NCBI RefSeq assembly: GCF_030412265.1 | Contig: NZ_JAUHLN010000001.1 | Location: forward strand, 1,116,001 to 1,180,000 | Direction of reading: 5' to 3' | Source: Fictibacillus terranigra | GTDB taxonomy: Bacteria > Bacillota > Bacilli > Bacillales > Fictibacillaceae | DNA length: 64,000 nucleotides | In this document: in pieces, positions 44,678 to 54,756 of the stretch | Numbering within the stretch: position 1 is the stretch's first letter | Layout: each line of letters opens with the position of its first letter | Program-made: the position numbers and the translations under genes | The notes under the pieces: generated by a model | Seen by the model: only the letters and a program-made list of their open reading frames with translations | What the model was told of the DNA's origin: nothing | Databases searched by the model: none

Positions 44678-45472
44678 TTGGAACATCTACTAGGCAAAGG
44701 CTGGCAGATCATGCCGGCTGGTGGGGCAACAGGAGAAGCATATCAAGCTAAATATGAAGATCAGACGCTTTTTCTTAAGCGCAATTCGTCACCTTTTCTT
44801 GCAGTACTTTCGGCGGAAGGAATTGTTCCGAAATTATTATGGACAAAAAGATTGGGCAACGGAGATGTGATTACGGCTCAAAAGTGGCTAAACGGAAGGG
44901 AACTTAAAGCATCCGAAATGATGAATGATGCTGTAGGAAGACTATTAGGCAGAATACATAAGTCTTCAGAACTCCTTGATATGTTAAAACGCCTGGGTAA
45001 GAAGCCGCTCACTCCAGAACTGATTATTGATGATATAGAAACCAACATTCAATATCAACATGAATGTCCTCCGAAAATTAAGGAGGCCGTCCGTTATTTA
45101 AAATTACAAAAAAACGTCATCCAGCATGACGAGAAAGTCGTCTGCCATTGTGACGTTAATCATAATAACTGGTTGTTGAGCGAAACCAACGAGTTATATC
45201 TCATTGACTGGGATGGCGCGATGATTGCTGATCCGGCCCTTGACCTGGGAATGCTGCTGTACTGGTATGTTCCGCGTGATAATTGGTCAAAATGGCTCTC
45301 CACTTACGGAGTGGAATTAACCGTTGATCTTCAGCGCCGGATGCATTGGTATATCGTCGCACAAACCATTTTGTCGGTATTTTGGCATAGTGATAGGGAA
45401 CATGACGCTGAAAAGGAATACTGGTACAATTTTTTAAAGCAAGTTCTGCAAAAAAGCTATTATATTAATTAA
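44678..45472 (+). CDS. ytmP: Aminoglycoside/choline-kinase-like phosphotransferase YtmP
   Basis: 264-residue protein with the APH/choline kinase fold. A glycine-rich GGATGEAYQAKY nucleotide loop begins near residue 15. The catalytic loop CHCDVNHNNWLL lies near 156-167 (Asp159, Asn164) and the metal-binding LIDWD near 175-179. The natural substrate is unknown. TTG at 44678 is preferred, since AAGGTGA lies just upstream; an ATG at 44657 has no ribosome site. Its neighbours trmB and ytzH are the same as in B. subtilis. Confidence 0.85.
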   Translation: MEHLLGKGWQIMPAGGATGEAYQAKYEDQTLFLKRNSSPFLAVLSAEGIVPKLLWTKRLGNGDVITAQKWLNGRELKASEMMNDAVGRLLGRIHKSSELLDMLKRLGKKPLTPELIIDDIETNIQYQHECPPKIKEAVRYLKLQKNVIQHDEKVVCHCDVNHNNWLLSETNELYLIDWDGAMIADPALDLGMLLYWYVPRDNWSKWLSTYGVELTVDLQRRMHWYIVAQTILSVFWHSDREHDAEKEYWYNFLKQVLQKSYYIN

Positions 45473-45519
45473 CCGTTCGACAATTTCCATTTATTCCCCA
45501 GGAAATCTCTGTTCATTTG

Positions 45520-45804
45520 CTATGAAAATTGATCCGGCTGGATCGTATTCAGCCAATTTTCGATATGCGGCTTATGATTTGTAATATGTTGTTCAAGGTT
45601 TTCATGGGTGGAGCCATCATGGCTATAGGTGTTAATGAGACCCAATACGTCTTTCACGTCATTATTTAAATTCCCATGCTGCATCAGTTGGTTAGCCAGA
45701 CGTTCCAACTGGGCGCACTCCTGCGGCGTACCCTTGCAATCCGTATGATGATCTTGAAGAATGTCCCTTAACAGGGTAAGCTGATGGGTATAATCAAGCG
45801 GCAT
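45520..45804 (-). CDS. ytzH: YtzH-like protein
   Basis: 94-residue soluble protein rich in His, Asn and Gln (QLTLLRDILQDHHTDCKG, then LERLANQLMQHGNL). Position between ytmP and trmB and the helical pattern fit YtzH, a short conserved Bacillus protein of unknown function. It has one Cys pair (DCKGTPQEC). It is read on the opposite strand to its neighbours. AAGGACGTGAAG precedes the ATG. Confidence 0.8.
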   Translation of the reverse strand: MPLDYTHQLTLLRDILQDHHTDCKGTPQECAQLERLANQLMQHGNLNNDVKDVLGLINTYSHDGSTHENLEQHITNHKPHIENWLNTIQPDQFS

Positions 45805-45878
45805 TTATCTTCACGTCCTTCTAATGAGCTCTTGGTAAATGTTCAATAATCATAGGGTATGGAATACAGAAGAATTTA

Positions 45879-45911
45879 TCCGCAACGAACCGATGCGGAT
45901 TCTTTTTTTTG
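45879..45911 (+). terminator. Plus-strand terminator without an obvious gene
   Basis: ATCCGCA (45879-45885) pairs with TGCGGAT (45894-45900), followed by TCTTTTTTTT. The nearest plus-strand gene ends 400 bases upstream, with ytzH in antisense between them. It may end a long 3' region of ytmP or a small RNA. Confidence 0.6.
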
Positions 45912-46008
45912 AATGGTGAATTTAACCTAGCCTTTTGCTTTGCCGCTTTTCGTGTTAAAATGTCGAAGTTGTGCAAACGGTATTGGATGTAAGAAAGGAA
46001 GATAGATC

Positions 46009-46656
46009 ATGCGTCAGCGTTTTAAACCATGGGCAAAAGAAAAGCTAAATGATTATCCTGAAATTGTTGCCCCCAATCCTGCTGATTTAAAAGGCAGATG
46101 GAACGAGTATTTTGGGAACGATCATCCGATTCATATCGAAGTCGGGACGGGTAAAGGAAACTTTGTGACTGGAATGGGGAAAGCCCATCCGGATATCAAT
46201 TATATCGGTATGGAAATTTACGATAGCATAATCGTCTCTGCCTTGGAGAAGATTGTTACGGAAGAGATCGGCAATGTTAAACTGATCAGAGAAAATGCCC
46301 AAAAGCTGACTGATTTTTTTGAGCCGGGTGAGGTGTCAAGAGTGTATCTTAACTTTTCCGATCCATGGCCGAAAAACAAGCATGAAAAGCGGCGTTTAAC
46401 TTACAAATCGTTTCTGTCCACTTTCGAAACCATTCTTAAAGATGAGGGAGAAATCCATTTTAAAACGGATAATCAGGGTTTATTTGAGTATTCCCTCCAT
46501 AGCTTCTCGAAATATGGCATGATCCTAAAACAAGTTTGGCTTGATTTGCATAAAAGTGATTTTAAAGGAAATATCATGACGGAGTACGAAGAGAAATTTT
46601 CGTCCAAGGGTTTCAGGATTTATCGGACAGAAGCGCAATTCCGTTCCAAAAAGTAA
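46009..46656 (+). CDS. trmB: tRNA (guanine-N7-)-methyltransferase
   Basis: 215-residue SAM-dependent enzyme that forms m7G46 in tRNA. Visible: the SAM-binding [14 protein letters not shown] near residues 44-57, YIGMEIYDS, the catalytic-region [18 protein letters not shown] and the C-terminal TEYEEKF. Length is usual. GAAAGGAAG precedes the ATG. It has its own terminator and stands as a single gene. Confidence 0.96.
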   Translation: MRQRFKPWAKEKLNDYPEIVAPNPADLKGRWNEYFGNDHPIHIEVGTGKGNFVTGMGKAHPDINYIGMEIYDSIIVSALEKIVTEEIGNVKLIRENAQKLTDFFEPGEVSRVYLNFSDPWPKNKHEKRRLTYKSFLSTFETILKDEGEIHFKTDNQGLFEYSLHSFSKYGMILKQVWLDLHKSDFKGNIMTEYEEKFSSKGFRIYRTEAQFRSKK

Positions 46657-46680
46657 CCCGGGAATGCCCGGGTTTTTTTA
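46657..46680 (+). terminator. trmB terminator
   Basis: CCCGGG aatg CCCGGG stem-loop followed by T7, directly after the stop codon. Confidence 0.9.
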
Positions 46681-46757
46681 TTTGCCTGAAAATCTGCAGG
46701 CAATATGGTACACTGAATTCAGACTATTTTTAATTGTTGCAAAGGAGAGAGTCAACA

Positions 46758-47591
46758 ATGGATCAATGGAAACTAGGCCGTCTGACGTTAACCTGGCTTG
46801 ATGGCGGGGTCACTCATATGGATGGGGGTGCCATGTTTGGTGTAGTGCCAAAGCCGCTTTGGAGCAAAAAATATGCTGTGAATGAGCTGAATCAAATTGA
46901 ATTGAGAACAGAACCGATTTTGCTTCAGGGGTTCGGAAAGAACATCCTGATCGAGTCAGGAATCGGCAACGGGAAGCTAAGTGAAAAACAAAAGCGCAAT
47001 TACGGTGTGCATCAAGAATCTGTCATTGAAGAGAGTCTGGAGGAAATTGGAATATCTGCCGCTGATATTGACATCATATTGATGACGCATATGCATTTTG
47101 ACCATGCCTCTGGGTTAACAAAGCGTGAAGAAGGGGAGATCAGGCCGGTTTTTGAAAACGCTGTCATCTATACGTCTGAAACTGAATGGGAGGAACTGAA
47201 GAATCCGAATATCCGTTCAAGAAATACATACTGGGAAGAAAACTGGAAACCCATTGAACACCAGGTGGAAACATTTAATGAATCATTTGAGCCTATTTCC
47301 GGCATTAAGATGATCCATACGGGTGGACATAGTGACGGGCACAGTATTATCGAAATCCAAACCGAAGGGACTGTCCTCTATCACCTGGGGGATATAATGC
47401 CAACCCACGCACATAAGAATCCGCTTTGGGTACTCGCTTATGATGATTATCCAATGACCTCGATATACGAAAAGCAAAAATGGATCAAGCCGGAAACATG
47501 GTACTTTTTTTACCATGATGCTGTGTACCGCGCAGTGAAATGGGATGCCGGCGGAAAGATCATAGAGAGCATACCTCGGCAAAAAAAGTAA
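46758..47591 (+). CDS. ytnP: Metallo-beta-lactamase fold hydrolase YtnP
   Basis: 277-residue lactonase-like MBL protein. The metal-binding motif HMHFDH is at residues 111-116. Further His in [10 protein letters not shown] and an Asp in [11 protein letters not shown] complete the dinuclear zinc site. B. subtilis YtnP is reported as a quorum-quenching lactonase that inhibits streptomycete development. It is cytoplasmic, without signal peptide. ATG at 46758 has AAAGGAGAG eight bases upstream; the longer frame lacks a site. Confidence 0.9.
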   Translation: MDQWKLGRLTLTWLDGGVTHMDGGAMFGVVPKPLWSKKYAVNELNQIELRTEPILLQGFGKNILIESGIGNGKLSEKQKRNYGVHQESVIEESLEEIGISAADIDIILMTHMHFDHASGLTKREEGEIRPVFENAVIYTSETEWEELKNPNIRSRNTYWEENWKPIEHQVETFNESFEPISGIKMIHTGGHSDGHSIIEIQTEGTVLYHLGDIMPTHAHKNPLWVLAYDDYPMTSIYEKQKWIKPETWYFFYHDAVYRAVKWDAGGKIIESIPRQKK

Positions 47592-47686
47592 GTCTTTGTC
47601 AAAATTTCCGGGTAAATAAAAAGGAAATATATGATATGATGGAAGAGATTAGAATTGGAATAGGACTGAAAGCAAGGAGGATTTTG

Positions 47687-48229
47687 ATGAAAAGGAAGAT
47701 TGTTGCACTATTGTCCGTTTTTTCTCTTGTTTTTTCCTTTGCCTCTATCGCTTCCGCAGCAGGAGCGACAGCGGACAATGAAATGAAAGCATCCATTGAA
47801 AAAGGGCTGAAAGAAAAGCACTACGATTACAAAAAAGGCAGCATTGAGATCACAGATCTCAAGACAGTACCAAACAATGATCCAAAGCTCGACACTGCTG
47901 AAATTGTTGTCGGAATGGGTTCTTACAAAACATTGAGAGATAATGTCTTTTACTTCAAACATAAGGATATTGTCTATTACAATCCGAAAAACAATAAAAT
48001 GCTGACAGAGCAGGAAGTTGCAAAAGCAGGTCCTGAGCTTGAGCAGTATAAAAAATCGCATGAAGACCAAGTGGGCACGAAGATGGATTACATCGTGATT
48101 ATTCTGCTTCTTTCCCTTGTCTTGCTGATCCCTTTATACTTGTTAACGATTTGGGAAAAAGGACAGTACCTTACAACGAAATTCAAAATTAAAAATAACT
48201 TGTACAATCATGTGAAGGATTTTAACTAA
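47687..48229 (+). CDS. Secreted, C-terminally membrane-anchored hypothetical protein
   Basis: 180-residue protein with an N-terminal signal peptide (MKRKIVALLSVFSLVFS, cleavage probably after ASIASAAG near residue 24) and a C-terminal transmembrane helix (YIVIILLLSLVLLIPLYLLT, about 138-157) followed by a basic cytoplasmic tail. The outer domain is charged and Lys-rich. This topology suggests a surface domain held by one helix. AAGGAGG precedes the ATG. A terminator follows. I do not recognise the family. Confidence 0.7.
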   Translation: MKRKIVALLSVFSLVFSFASIASAAGATADNEMKASIEKGLKEKHYDYKKGSIEITDLKTVPNNDPKLDTAEIVVGMGSYKTLRDNVFYFKHKDIVYYNPKNNKMLTEQEVAKAGPELEQYKKSHEDQVGTKMDYIVIILLLSLVLLIPLYLLTIWEKGQYLTTKFKIKNNLYNHVKDFN

Positions 48230-48233
48230 TAAT

Positions 48234-48267
48234 AAAAAGCGCCGCATACACGCGGCGCTTTTTTTCG
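48234..48267 (+). terminator. Terminator after the anchored secreted protein
   Basis: AAAAAGCGCCGC pairs with GCGGCGCTTTTTTT around a short loop. Confidence 0.92.
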
Positions 48268-48294
48268 TCTGCTTTTTTTAAAGCAGATTGTTCA

Positions 48295-48624
48295 TTAAGC
48301 CAATATTTCCGCTTTTTCACCATGTTTTGAAATATCAAGAATCGTTCCTGTTTTTGCATCAATCATAAAATCAAACTGAGTAAGAGTAGAGTTGAGTGTG
48401 CTAGAAAGTCCGCCTTTGTAAACGGTATATGGGAGTCCGAAACGCTTCACTTCTTCGGTGTGAACACCGATCCAGGAGCCGGTGACCATAAATTCATCTT
48501 TTGTTCGGCTCTTTACAATGTTTAGGGCTTTTTCAGGAGTCAGGTTCTGTGGTGTTCGCTTTGCTGCTGAGTATCCTGCCGCGAAGCCGGCCACTCCGGC
48601 GAGAATCCATTTGCTTGCTTTCAT
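48295..48624 (-). CDS. PepSY-like small secreted/membrane protein
   Basis: 109-residue protein. It starts MKASKWILAGVAGFAAGYSA, a membrane-insertion segment. The rest resembles a PepSY domain: TPEKALNIVKSRTKDE helix, GSWIGVHTEEV strand, and a FDFMIDAKTGTILDI closing strand. PepSY domains may inhibit proteases or stabilise secreted proteins. The ATG at 48624 has AAAGGAG nine bases upstream; an earlier ATG overlaps that site. It is divergent from the preQ1-controlled queDEC operon. Confidence 0.7.
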   Translation of the reverse strand: MKASKWILAGVAGFAAGYSAAKRTPQNLTPEKALNIVKSRTKDEFMVTGSWIGVHTEEVKRFGLPYTVYKGGLSSTLNSTLTQFDFMIDAKTGTILDISKHGEKAEILA

Positions 48625-48725
48625 TTTCAGCATCTCCTTTTTCTGTTGTAATTTCCCCATACAGTATAACAGAAAGCTTTAGTTTTTCTGACATATTTGC
48701 TATTCTTAATAGGCAGTTATAAAAA

Positions 48726-48831
48726 TGAGGGTTCGAAATTCCCCCCCCTCGCTAAAAAAAACTAGGGAGCGTGGAAACTTATATAATCTTTCACTCTCTC
48801 CCGAACCATCTTTTGGTGTAGGGATTTTTTT
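48726..48831 (+). promoter_or_regulatory. preQ1-I riboswitch with terminator, upstream of queDEC
   Basis: The aptamer GAGGGTTCGAAATT (48727-48740), the pairing CCCTC (48746-48750) and the A-rich tail AAAAAAAACTA (48754-48764) match the type I preQ1 pseudoknot. GGGAG just after it can pair with CTCTCCC (antiterminator). An alternative hairpin CCCGAACCA / TGGTGTAGGG (48800-48823) with T7 is the terminator. PreQ1 binding should end transcription before queD. The C8 stretch in the loop is longer than in typical members. Confidence 0.85.
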
Positions 48832-48865
48832 ATGGGTATTCCATGTTCTTGGAAGGATGAATGAT

Positions 48866-49348
48866 GTGGAGTTTGAAATTCCGAAGAAGGTTCAAAAAAT
48901 AGATGAAGATATAGAGCGAAGCAACCTGAAGTACCATCATAAGCGAGTTGCAGTAACGAAAGAATTTACATTCGATGCTGCTCACCACCTGCATTGCTAT
49001 GAAGGGAAATGCAAGAACCTCCATGGCCATACGTATAAGCTGATACTGACGATCAGCGGCTTTGTTGATCCGGTTGGAATCTCGATGGATTTTGGTGACA
49101 TTAAAAACATCTACAAAGAAGCGATCGAGAGCAGGCTGGATCATCGCTATTTAAATGAAGTGCTGCCGGACATGAACACAACAGCTGAAAATATGATCGT
49201 TTGGATCTGGGAAGAATTTGATAAAAAATTAAAAGAGTACCATTGGAAAGAAAAAGGGTTCCGCTTGGAAGAAATCGTTTTATATGAGACACCTACAAGC
49301 TATGCAACCTTAAAAAGGGAGTGGATGGAACATGACGAATCATTTTAA
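48866..49348 (+). CDS. queD: 6-carboxytetrahydropterin synthase
   Basis: 160-residue QueD, second step of queuosine/7-deazaguanine synthesis after GTP cyclohydrolase (7,8-dihydroneopterin triphosphate to 6-carboxytetrahydropterin). Zinc and catalytic residues are seen in FDAAHHLHCYEGKCKNLHGHTY (positions about 36-57: key His pair, catalytic Cys and HGH). GTG at 48866 is preferred, because AAGGA lies eight bases before it and directly abuts the ATG at 48857; either start is possible. First gene of queD-queE-queC. Confidence 0.92.
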   Translation: MEFEIPKKVQKIDEDIERSNLKYHHKRVAVTKEFTFDAAHHLHCYEGKCKNLHGHTYKLILTISGFVDPVGISMDFGDIKNIYKEAIESRLDHRYLNEVLPDMNTTAENMIVWIWEEFDKKLKEYHWKEKGFRLEEIVLYETPTSYATLKREWMEHDESF

Positions 49349-50063
49349 CCTGCCGTCAACTGACGTCTATTCTCAATGGAAGGTTCCGATGGTAGAAATC
49401 TTTGAGACCATCGAAGGAGAAGGGATGGCCGCAGGATTTCCTACGATTTTTGTACGTGTATTCCATTGTAATCTTCGGTGCACGTGGTGTGATACAACTT
49501 ACAGCTATGCTCCAGCTAAACCGGAATTTGAAGCAACGATTGAAGAAATCATCGAGAGAATCAATGCATTTTCATCTAAGCGAATTTGCTTTACAGGCGG
49601 AGAGCCGCTGATTCACCGGGAAAAATCTGCTGCACTCCTTAAAGCGATGGCTGAAATTGAAAGAATAGAAGATATTCATATAGAGACAAATGGTGCGATC
49701 CCTCTTGAACCGTTTCAAGTACTAAGGGAGAACGATCGCTGCATAAACAAAAAAGCAAGGTTTGTTATGGATTATAAACTTCCCGCTTCCGGAGAGATGG
49801 ATCGCATGGTTCATGAGAATTTCGATTACTTGGAGCCTCAGGATGAGATTAAATTTGTGATCGGCAGTGATGAAGATTTCGATCTCGCAGCATCTGTCGT
49901 CAACATGCATCACAAACAAGGACAGGTATTGTTCAGTCCCGTGTGGGAAACGATGCCGCCTGCAAAACTTGTAAACAAAGTTCTTGAGGCGCGCATGCCG
50001 GATGTAAAAGTCAGTATGCAGCTTCATAAAATTATTTGGCATCCGGATAAGAGAGGGGTATAA
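49332..50063 (+). CDS. queE: 7-carboxy-7-deazaguanine synthase
   Basis: 243-residue radical SAM enzyme turning 6-carboxytetrahydropterin into 7-carboxy-7-deazaguanine. The iron-sulfur ligands are CNLRCTWC (Cys46, Cys50, Cys53), the canonical CxxxCxx[20 protein letters not shown] before it and FTGGEPL after it are typical. It overlaps queD by 17 bases and is followed after one base by queC, so the three are translationally linked. Confidence 0.95.
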   Translation: MTNHFNLPSTDVYSQWKVPMVEIFETIEGEGMAAGFPTIFVRVFHCNLRCTWCDTTYSYAPAKPEFEATIEEIIERINAFSSKRICFTGGEPLIHREKSAALLKAMAEIERIEDIHIETNGAIPLEPFQVLRENDRCINKKARFVMDYKLPASGEMDRMVHENFDYLEPQDEIKFVIGSDEDFDLAASVVNMHHKQGQVLFSPVWETMPPAKLVNKVLEARMPDVKVSMQLHKIIWHPDKRGV

Positions 50064-50064
50064 C

Positions 50065-50742
50065 ATGAAAAAAGCGGTTATTGTATTAAGTGGCGGATTG
50101 GACAGTACAACCTGTATGGGAATTGCAGCGGATGAAGGTTATGAACTGTACCCGCTGACCTTTAATTATGGCCAGCGGCATAGCCGTGAGGTGCTTCAGG
50201 CCCAAAAGGTTGCACAACATTACAAAGTGAACGACCATCGCATCGTCGATATTGCGTTTCTAAATCAAATAGGCGGCAGTGCTCTGACAGATGTCTCGAT
50301 CGAAGTGCCGATGGAAAAGGGTGAAAATGAAGAGATTCCGGCTACCTATGTTCCCGCCAGAAACATGATATTTCTTTCACTAGCAAGTGCGTATGCGGAA
50401 GTAATCGGAGCTGAAGCCGTCTATATCGGTGTGTCAGCGGTTGATTACAGCGGATACCCTGACTGCCGTCCGGAATTTATCAGCAGTATGAATGAAACAA
50501 TAAATCTTGCTACCAAAGCAGGAACAACGGGGGATAAGATCAGGATCTGCGCTCCTCTAATGCATCTGACAAAAAAAGATACCATCGAAAGAGGCCTTGA
50601 ACTGGAAGTTCCGTATCATCTGACGACCTCCTGTTATAATGGCGAAGAAGAGGCATGCGGAGAATGTGACAGCTGCCAGCTGCGGTTAAAAGGGTTTGAA
50701 GAAGCCGGCGCGGCCGATCCTATTCCTTATCAATCTTTTTAA
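50065..50742 (+). CDS. queC: 7-cyano-7-deazaguanine synthase
   Basis: 225-residue ATP-dependent enzyme that converts 7-carboxy-7-deazaguanine to preQ0. The PP-loop SGGLDSTT is at residues 9-16. The zinc site is made by Cys in [15 protein letters not shown] near 190-203. Third gene of the queDEC operon. QueF, the preQ0 reductase, lies about 5.4 kb downstream and not in this operon. Confidence 0.96.
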   Translation: MKKAVIVLSGGLDSTTCMGIAADEGYELYPLTFNYGQRHSREVLQAQKVAQHYKVNDHRIVDIAFLNQIGGSALTDVSIEVPMEKGENEEIPATYVPARNMIFLSLASAYAEVIGAEAVYIGVSAVDYSGYPDCRPEFISSMNETINLATKAGTTGDKIRICAPLMHLTKKDTIERGLELEVPYHLTTSCYNGEEEACGECDSCQLRLKGFEEAGAADPIPYQSF

Positions 50743-50833
50743 GGAGAATGATCCCTTTTGTGGCATTGGAAAATTTTTGTTTCCAGCGTTACAATAAGGG
50801 TATACATATACTTGCTTTCCGAAAGGAGAAACA

Positions 50834-51898
50834 ATGAATACTGAAACGCTCGATTTATTTCGCACTTTAACGGAGCTGCCCGGCGCACCCGGATTTGAGC
50901 ATGAAGTAAGAAAGTTTGTCAGAAAAGAAATCGAACCGCTTTCCGATGAAATTATTCAAGACGGGCTTGGCAGCATTTTTGGTGTCAAACAAGGTGAAGG
51001 GCCAAAGGTCATGGTTGCCGGCCACATGGATGAAGTCGGATTTATGGTAACAAGGATTACAAAAGCAGGTATGATTCATTTTGAAACCCTTGGAGGCTGG
51101 TGGAGCCAGGTTCTCCTTGCACAGAGGGTGCAGATCATTACAGATCAAGGACCTGTCATTGGTGTTATTGGTTCCGTACCGCCGCATCTTCTGGTAGAGG
51201 ACCAACGGAAGAGACCGATGGATATAAAGCACATGTATATTGATATCGGAGCCGATAACAAGGAAGATGCTAAAAAGATCGGCATCCGTCCTGGCCAGCA
51301 AGTCGTCCCGATTTGTCCTTTCACACCGATGGCCAATCCTAAAAAAATTCTTGCCAAGGCATGGGATAACCGTTATGGCGTTGGACTGGCGATTGAGCTG
51401 TTAAAGGAAGTGAAGGGAACCAAACTGCCAAACCAGCTTTACTCTGGTGCTACCGTTCAGGAAGAAGCGGGCCTAAGGGGTTCTAAAACAGCCGCTAATC
51501 TGATAGAGCCTGATATTTTCTATGCACTGGATGCAAGTCCTGCCAATGACATGACTGGTAATGAAAATGAATTTGGCCATCTTGGAAAAGGGACATTATT
51601 GCGCATTCTTGATCGTACGATGATCACACATAAAGGACTGCGGGAGTTTATATTAGATACGGCTGAAACCCATAAAATTCCCTATCAATATTTCGTTTCC
51701 CCAGGCGGAACTGACGCAGGAAGCGTCCACCTTTCAGGAAAAGGGGTTCCATCAGCGGTTGTAGGGATCTGCTCCCGTTACATTCATACACACGGTTCGA
51801 TTGTCCATATTGATGATTATGCTGCTGCCAAAGAACTTCTCATTAAACTCGTAAAAAGCACGGATCAAACCACATTGGACAGCATCCTGAATGATTAA
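50834..51898 (+). CDS. ytoP: M42 family aminopeptidase YtoP
   Basis: 354-residue co-catalytic metallopeptidase of the M42 (glutamyl aminopeptidase / endoglucanase-M-like) family. Metal-binding pieces are [12 protein letters not shown] near residues 60-71, [10 protein letters not shown], a catalytic QEEAGLRGS and the C-terminal [11 protein letters not shown]. It forms large cytoplasmic complexes in relatives and trims peptides. GAAAGGAGAAAC precedes the ATG. The next gene starts immediately after its stop. Confidence 0.92.
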   Translation: MNTETLDLFRTLTELPGAPGFEHEVRKFVRKEIEPLSDEIIQDGLGSIFGVKQGEGPKVMVAGHMDEVGFMVTRITKAGMIHFETLGGWWSQVLLAQRVQIITDQGPVIGVIGSVPPHLLVEDQRKRPMDIKHMYIDIGADNKEDAKKIGIRPGQQVVPICPFTPMANPKKILAKAWDNRYGVGLAIELLKEVKGTKLPNQLYSGATVQEEAGLRGSKTAANLIEPDIFYALDASPANDMTGNENEFGHLGKGTLLRILDRTMITHKGLREFILDTAETHKIPYQYFVSPGGTDAGSVHLSGKGVPSAVVGICSRYIHTHGSIVHIDDYAAAKELLIKLVKSTDQTTLDSILND

Positions 51899-52420
51899 AT
51901 GGCCAGCCAGGGTAATAGTTTGAAAATTGCGGTTGGATCGTTCAATCCGGCGAAAATAAAAGCAGTTGAAAACGTGTTGAATGAAACGGTTCAATCGATG
52001 GATGTACCTTCAGGTGTTTCTCCTCAGCCGTTTTCAGATGAAGAGACGAAGCTTGGCGCAATAAACCGGGCTAAGGCTTGCATAACAAATGGTGCTGATC
52101 TTGGGTTTGGTTTGGAGGGCGGTGTCTCTGAAGCTGAAGGAACCTTGTATTTATGCAACTGGGGGGCTTTAGCGGACAGGGAAGGCAAGGTTTTAGTGGC
52201 AAGCGGAGCAAAGATTCCCCTGCCGAAGGAAATCGCTGAACCGGTCATAAAAGGTCATGAACTGGGAGATGTCATGGCCAGCTTCACTGCGGATAAACAT
52301 GTTCGAACAAAAGCGGGCGCCATCGGCATTTTTACGAACGGTATGCTGGCAAGGGACGAGATGTTTGAACATATCGTCAAGATGCTTTACGGGCAATACA
52401 ACTATTATCAAAACAGATAG
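51899..52420 (+). CDS. DUF84 family NTPase (YjjX-like inosine/xanthosine triphosphatase)
   Basis: 173-residue protein of the DUF84 family, related to YjjX enzymes that hydrolyse non-canonical ITP/XTP. The fold is seen in IAVGSFNPAKIKAVENVL, GAINRAKACI, FGLEGGVSEAEG and DKHVRTKAGAIGIFTNG. The ATG directly follows the ytoP stop (TAAATGG). A TTG at 51920 with CAGGG upstream would also fit, since family similarity begins near LKIAVGS. It shares a transcript with ytoP and ends in a terminator. Confidence 0.85.
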   Translation: MASQGNSLKIAVGSFNPAKIKAVENVLNETVQSMDVPSGVSPQPFSDEETKLGAINRAKACITNGADLGFGLEGGVSEAEGTLYLCNWGALADREGKVLVASGAKIPLPKEIAEPVIKGHELGDVMASFTADKHVRTKAGAIGIFTNGMLARDEMFEHIVKMLYGQYNYYQNR

Positions 52421-52425
52421 AAGCT

Positions 52426-52456
52426 AAAAAAGCTCCCTAAACGGGAGCTTTTTTCT
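52426..52456. terminator. Terminator between DUF84 gene and chemoreceptor gene
   Basis: AAAAAAGCTCCC / GGGAGCTTTTTT, a perfect stem with a 5-base loop between convergent genes. Confidence 0.9.
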
Positions 52457-52458
52457 GT

Positions 52459-54576
52459 TTATTTTACTTGTCCAAGATCTTCATTCAGGTGAACATCGCC
52501 AATCCGGTCCTGCTCTTCGGAAAGTTCATCGTGCTGAGCTGCGGCAGCTTCCTGATAAGCTTCTTCCACGGATTCGGGCTCCACCGGTTGTTCTTCTCTA
52601 TCAAGTTTGGCCGTTTCTCCAAGATGGAACTGCTGAACTTCATTCTGCAGGTTAAGCGCAATTTCCTGCAGCTCGTTCGCTGCAATGTTCACTTCATTGA
52701 TCGCCCGTTTCTGGTGAATGCTCGATTCACTGACCTGTTCACTTGTAGCCACTGATTCCTGAGAGATGGCACTTACTTCGTGAAGTTTTTCAGAAAGGCC
52801 GATATTTGCTTCGCCAACATGATGTATTGCTTTCTGAATATGGCTGATCTTTTCATGGATGGCAGTGACATTTGTAACGATGGACTCAAAAGCATGTTTT
52901 GTCATCGAGACCGATTGGAGCTGCTCGTTTCTGTATACTTCAAACCTTGACGTTTCCTGTGCAAGATTATCCATCTGGTTTCCCATCCGTTTAACAAGCT
53001 GCTGGATCTGCTGAGCTTCATTTTTTGAACGTTCAGCCAGCTTTCTCACCTCAGTCGCCACGACAGAGAACCCTCTGCCCGCCTCACCCGCTCTGACCGA
53101 CTCTATGGCAGCGTTCAAAGCAAGCAAATCCGTGCTTCTAGCAATCTCCTGAATGGTATGTACGATGGAATGGATCTGTTTGGACTGTGCATTGGCATCC
53201 TGTATTTCAGAGATAAGATCGTTCGCGAGAGAGATGAATTTTTCGGAATGCGTATCGAGCTGCTGAACGGTTTCCATTCCTGATTTACCGTCTTCCTCTG
53301 CCTGCAGAGTATCTTGTGCGATCTGTTCACTTATAGAAGCTGTTTCCTGGATGGCGTCTGTCACTTCCGATAATAGAACGGTGCTCTCATGAAGATGATC
53401 TGCCTGGCTCTGTGCCCCAATGGAGACTTGCTGAACCGCATCGGAAACTTCCTCTGTTTGTGCGGTCGTTTCTTGGGATATCGCGGCAAGGTGCTGGGAG
53501 GAAGCAGCCAGCTGTTCAGAAGCATACTGTACTTCACTCATGGATCGCTGCATTTTTTCGGCCATCCTGTTAAAGGTGTCAGCGAGCTCTCCCATCTCAT
53601 CATTGGAGGCGGTTTGTACCCTGTATTCCAGGTTTCCGTTTCCGATAACCGTAGCGCCCTCTTTTAATAATGAAATGGAGCGTGCGATTGAACGGGTCAG
53701 CCATATTCCAGCGAAAGTCATTCCTGCTATAACGATCGCAGAAATACTGATCAAGAGCCAGGTGAGCAATGATTTTAATCCGGATTGTTGATCTGTCAGT
53801 TCAGCTCGCTTCTGGTCGTTGGATTTTTCGATCTTCAAAATGGAAGTTTCAACGTTGCCTGCAATCGTTTCAAATTCACCTGTCATTTCATTGACTTGTT
53901 TAGAGGACGATTGGATGTTGCCTGCTGAAGAAGTGTACTTTAAAAGCTTGGTTTTGAAATCGGATAAATCGTCTTTGGGGAGAGCGGATTTATCCAGTTT
54001 ATTTTCAAACTGTCCGGCAGATTCCTGAAATTTAGCCACATTCTCTTCGTTAAAGGCCAAGTATAATTCTTTTTCATACTTGTTCATGATGAGAAACTGA
54101 TTGTATAGTTGAATATCCTTCATGCCGGAAACTTTCCTTTCAAAGTTTGACGAGGTTTCAGCCATCAATTCTTTGAGCCCGGTGATCTGAGCGGCCATAG
54201 AAGAAGTAGAATTAAAGGAAGTTCCATATTGCTTAATTTTTTTTGAGATATGGTTGTAATCATTCTTTAATGAACGATTATTGGCGTTCTTTGCATAATT
54301 TTCTACTTTCTTTTGCAATGTAAGAACTGAAGAGTTGATCTCTTTTGCTTTTTCTGTGGAAGGAAGCCGCAAGTAATCTTGTTCTTTTTTGCGGACGGTT
54401 GTCAGTTCACTGTAGATTTCTTTGCTTTGAATGCTGTTCTGCTGCAATTGTTCCTTTTCTTGATCCATCCTTCCGCTAAACCAGACATAACATGCCATGA
54501 ATCCAATCATGATCAGCATTCCGATCAAGCTCATAAACAGCATGAATCTTACTCTGTTGCGTATAGACATGTTCAT
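52459..54576 (-). CDS. Methyl-accepting chemotaxis protein
   Basis: 705-residue chemoreceptor. Transmembrane helix 1 lies at about 11-31, a helical extracellular region follows up to about 270, transmembrane helix 2 lies near 272-294, then a HAMP domain ([18 protein letters not shown]) and a long coiled-coil signalling domain. The hairpin tip that contacts CheA/CheW is [38 protein letters not shown]. Two Glu/Gln-rich adaptation regions flank it. The tail is unusually long and acidic ([20 protein letters not shown]). Ligand unknown; no chemotaxis genes adjoin it. AAGGGGGAAC precedes the ATG. Confidence 0.92.
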   Translation of the reverse strand: MNMSIRNRVRFMLFMSLIGMLIMIGFMACYVWFSGRMDQEKEQLQQNSIQSKEIYSELTTVRKKEQDYLRLPSTEKAKEINSSVLTLQKKVENYAKNANNRSLKNDYNHISKKIKQYGTSFNSTSSMAAQITGLKELMAETSSNFERKVSGMKDIQLYNQFLIMNKYEKELYLAFNEENVAKFQESAGQFENKLDKSALPKDDLSDFKTKLLKYTSSAGNIQSSSKQVNEMTGEFETIAGNVETSILKIEKSNDQKRAELTDQQSGLKSLLTWLLISISAIVIAGMTFAGIWLTRSIARSISLLKEGATVIGNGNLEYRVQTASNDEMGELADTFNRMAEKMQRSMSEVQYASEQLAASSQHLAAISQETTAQTEEVSDAVQQVSIGAQSQADHLHESTVLLSEVTDAIQETASISEQIAQDTLQAEEDGKSGMETVQQLDTHSEKFISLANDLISEIQDANAQSKQIHSIVHTIQEIARSTDLLALNAAIESVRAGEAGRGFSVVATEVRKLAERSKNEAQQIQQLVKRMGNQMDNLAQETSRFEVYRNEQLQSVSMTKHAFESIVTNVTAIHEKISHIQKAIHHVGEANIGLSEKLHEVSAISQESVATSEQVSESSIHQKRAINEVNIAANELQEIALNLQNEVQQFHLGETAKLDREEQPVEPESVEEAYQEAAAAQHDELSEEQDRIGDVHLNEDLGQVK

Positions 54577-54674
54577 TGTGTTCCCCCTTTATATCCTTAC
54601 TATCGGAATCTTTTTAATATTGTTTATTAAGCACAAGAACGCATTGAGAATTTTCCGATGAAACACGAACTGTC

Positions 54675-54702
54675 TTTACAGATGTTAATACTCTTGTATA
54701 AT
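54675..54702 (+). promoter_or_regulatory. SigA-like promoter of PTS IIC-like gene
   Basis: TTTACA (54675-54680), a 16-base spacer and TATAAT (54697-54702), about 55 bases before the start codon. Confidence 0.65.
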
Positions 54703-54756
54703 AAATGGGATATGTCTGGTATCATAATCCGTCATTAAAGAAAGAGGAGAATGGAT

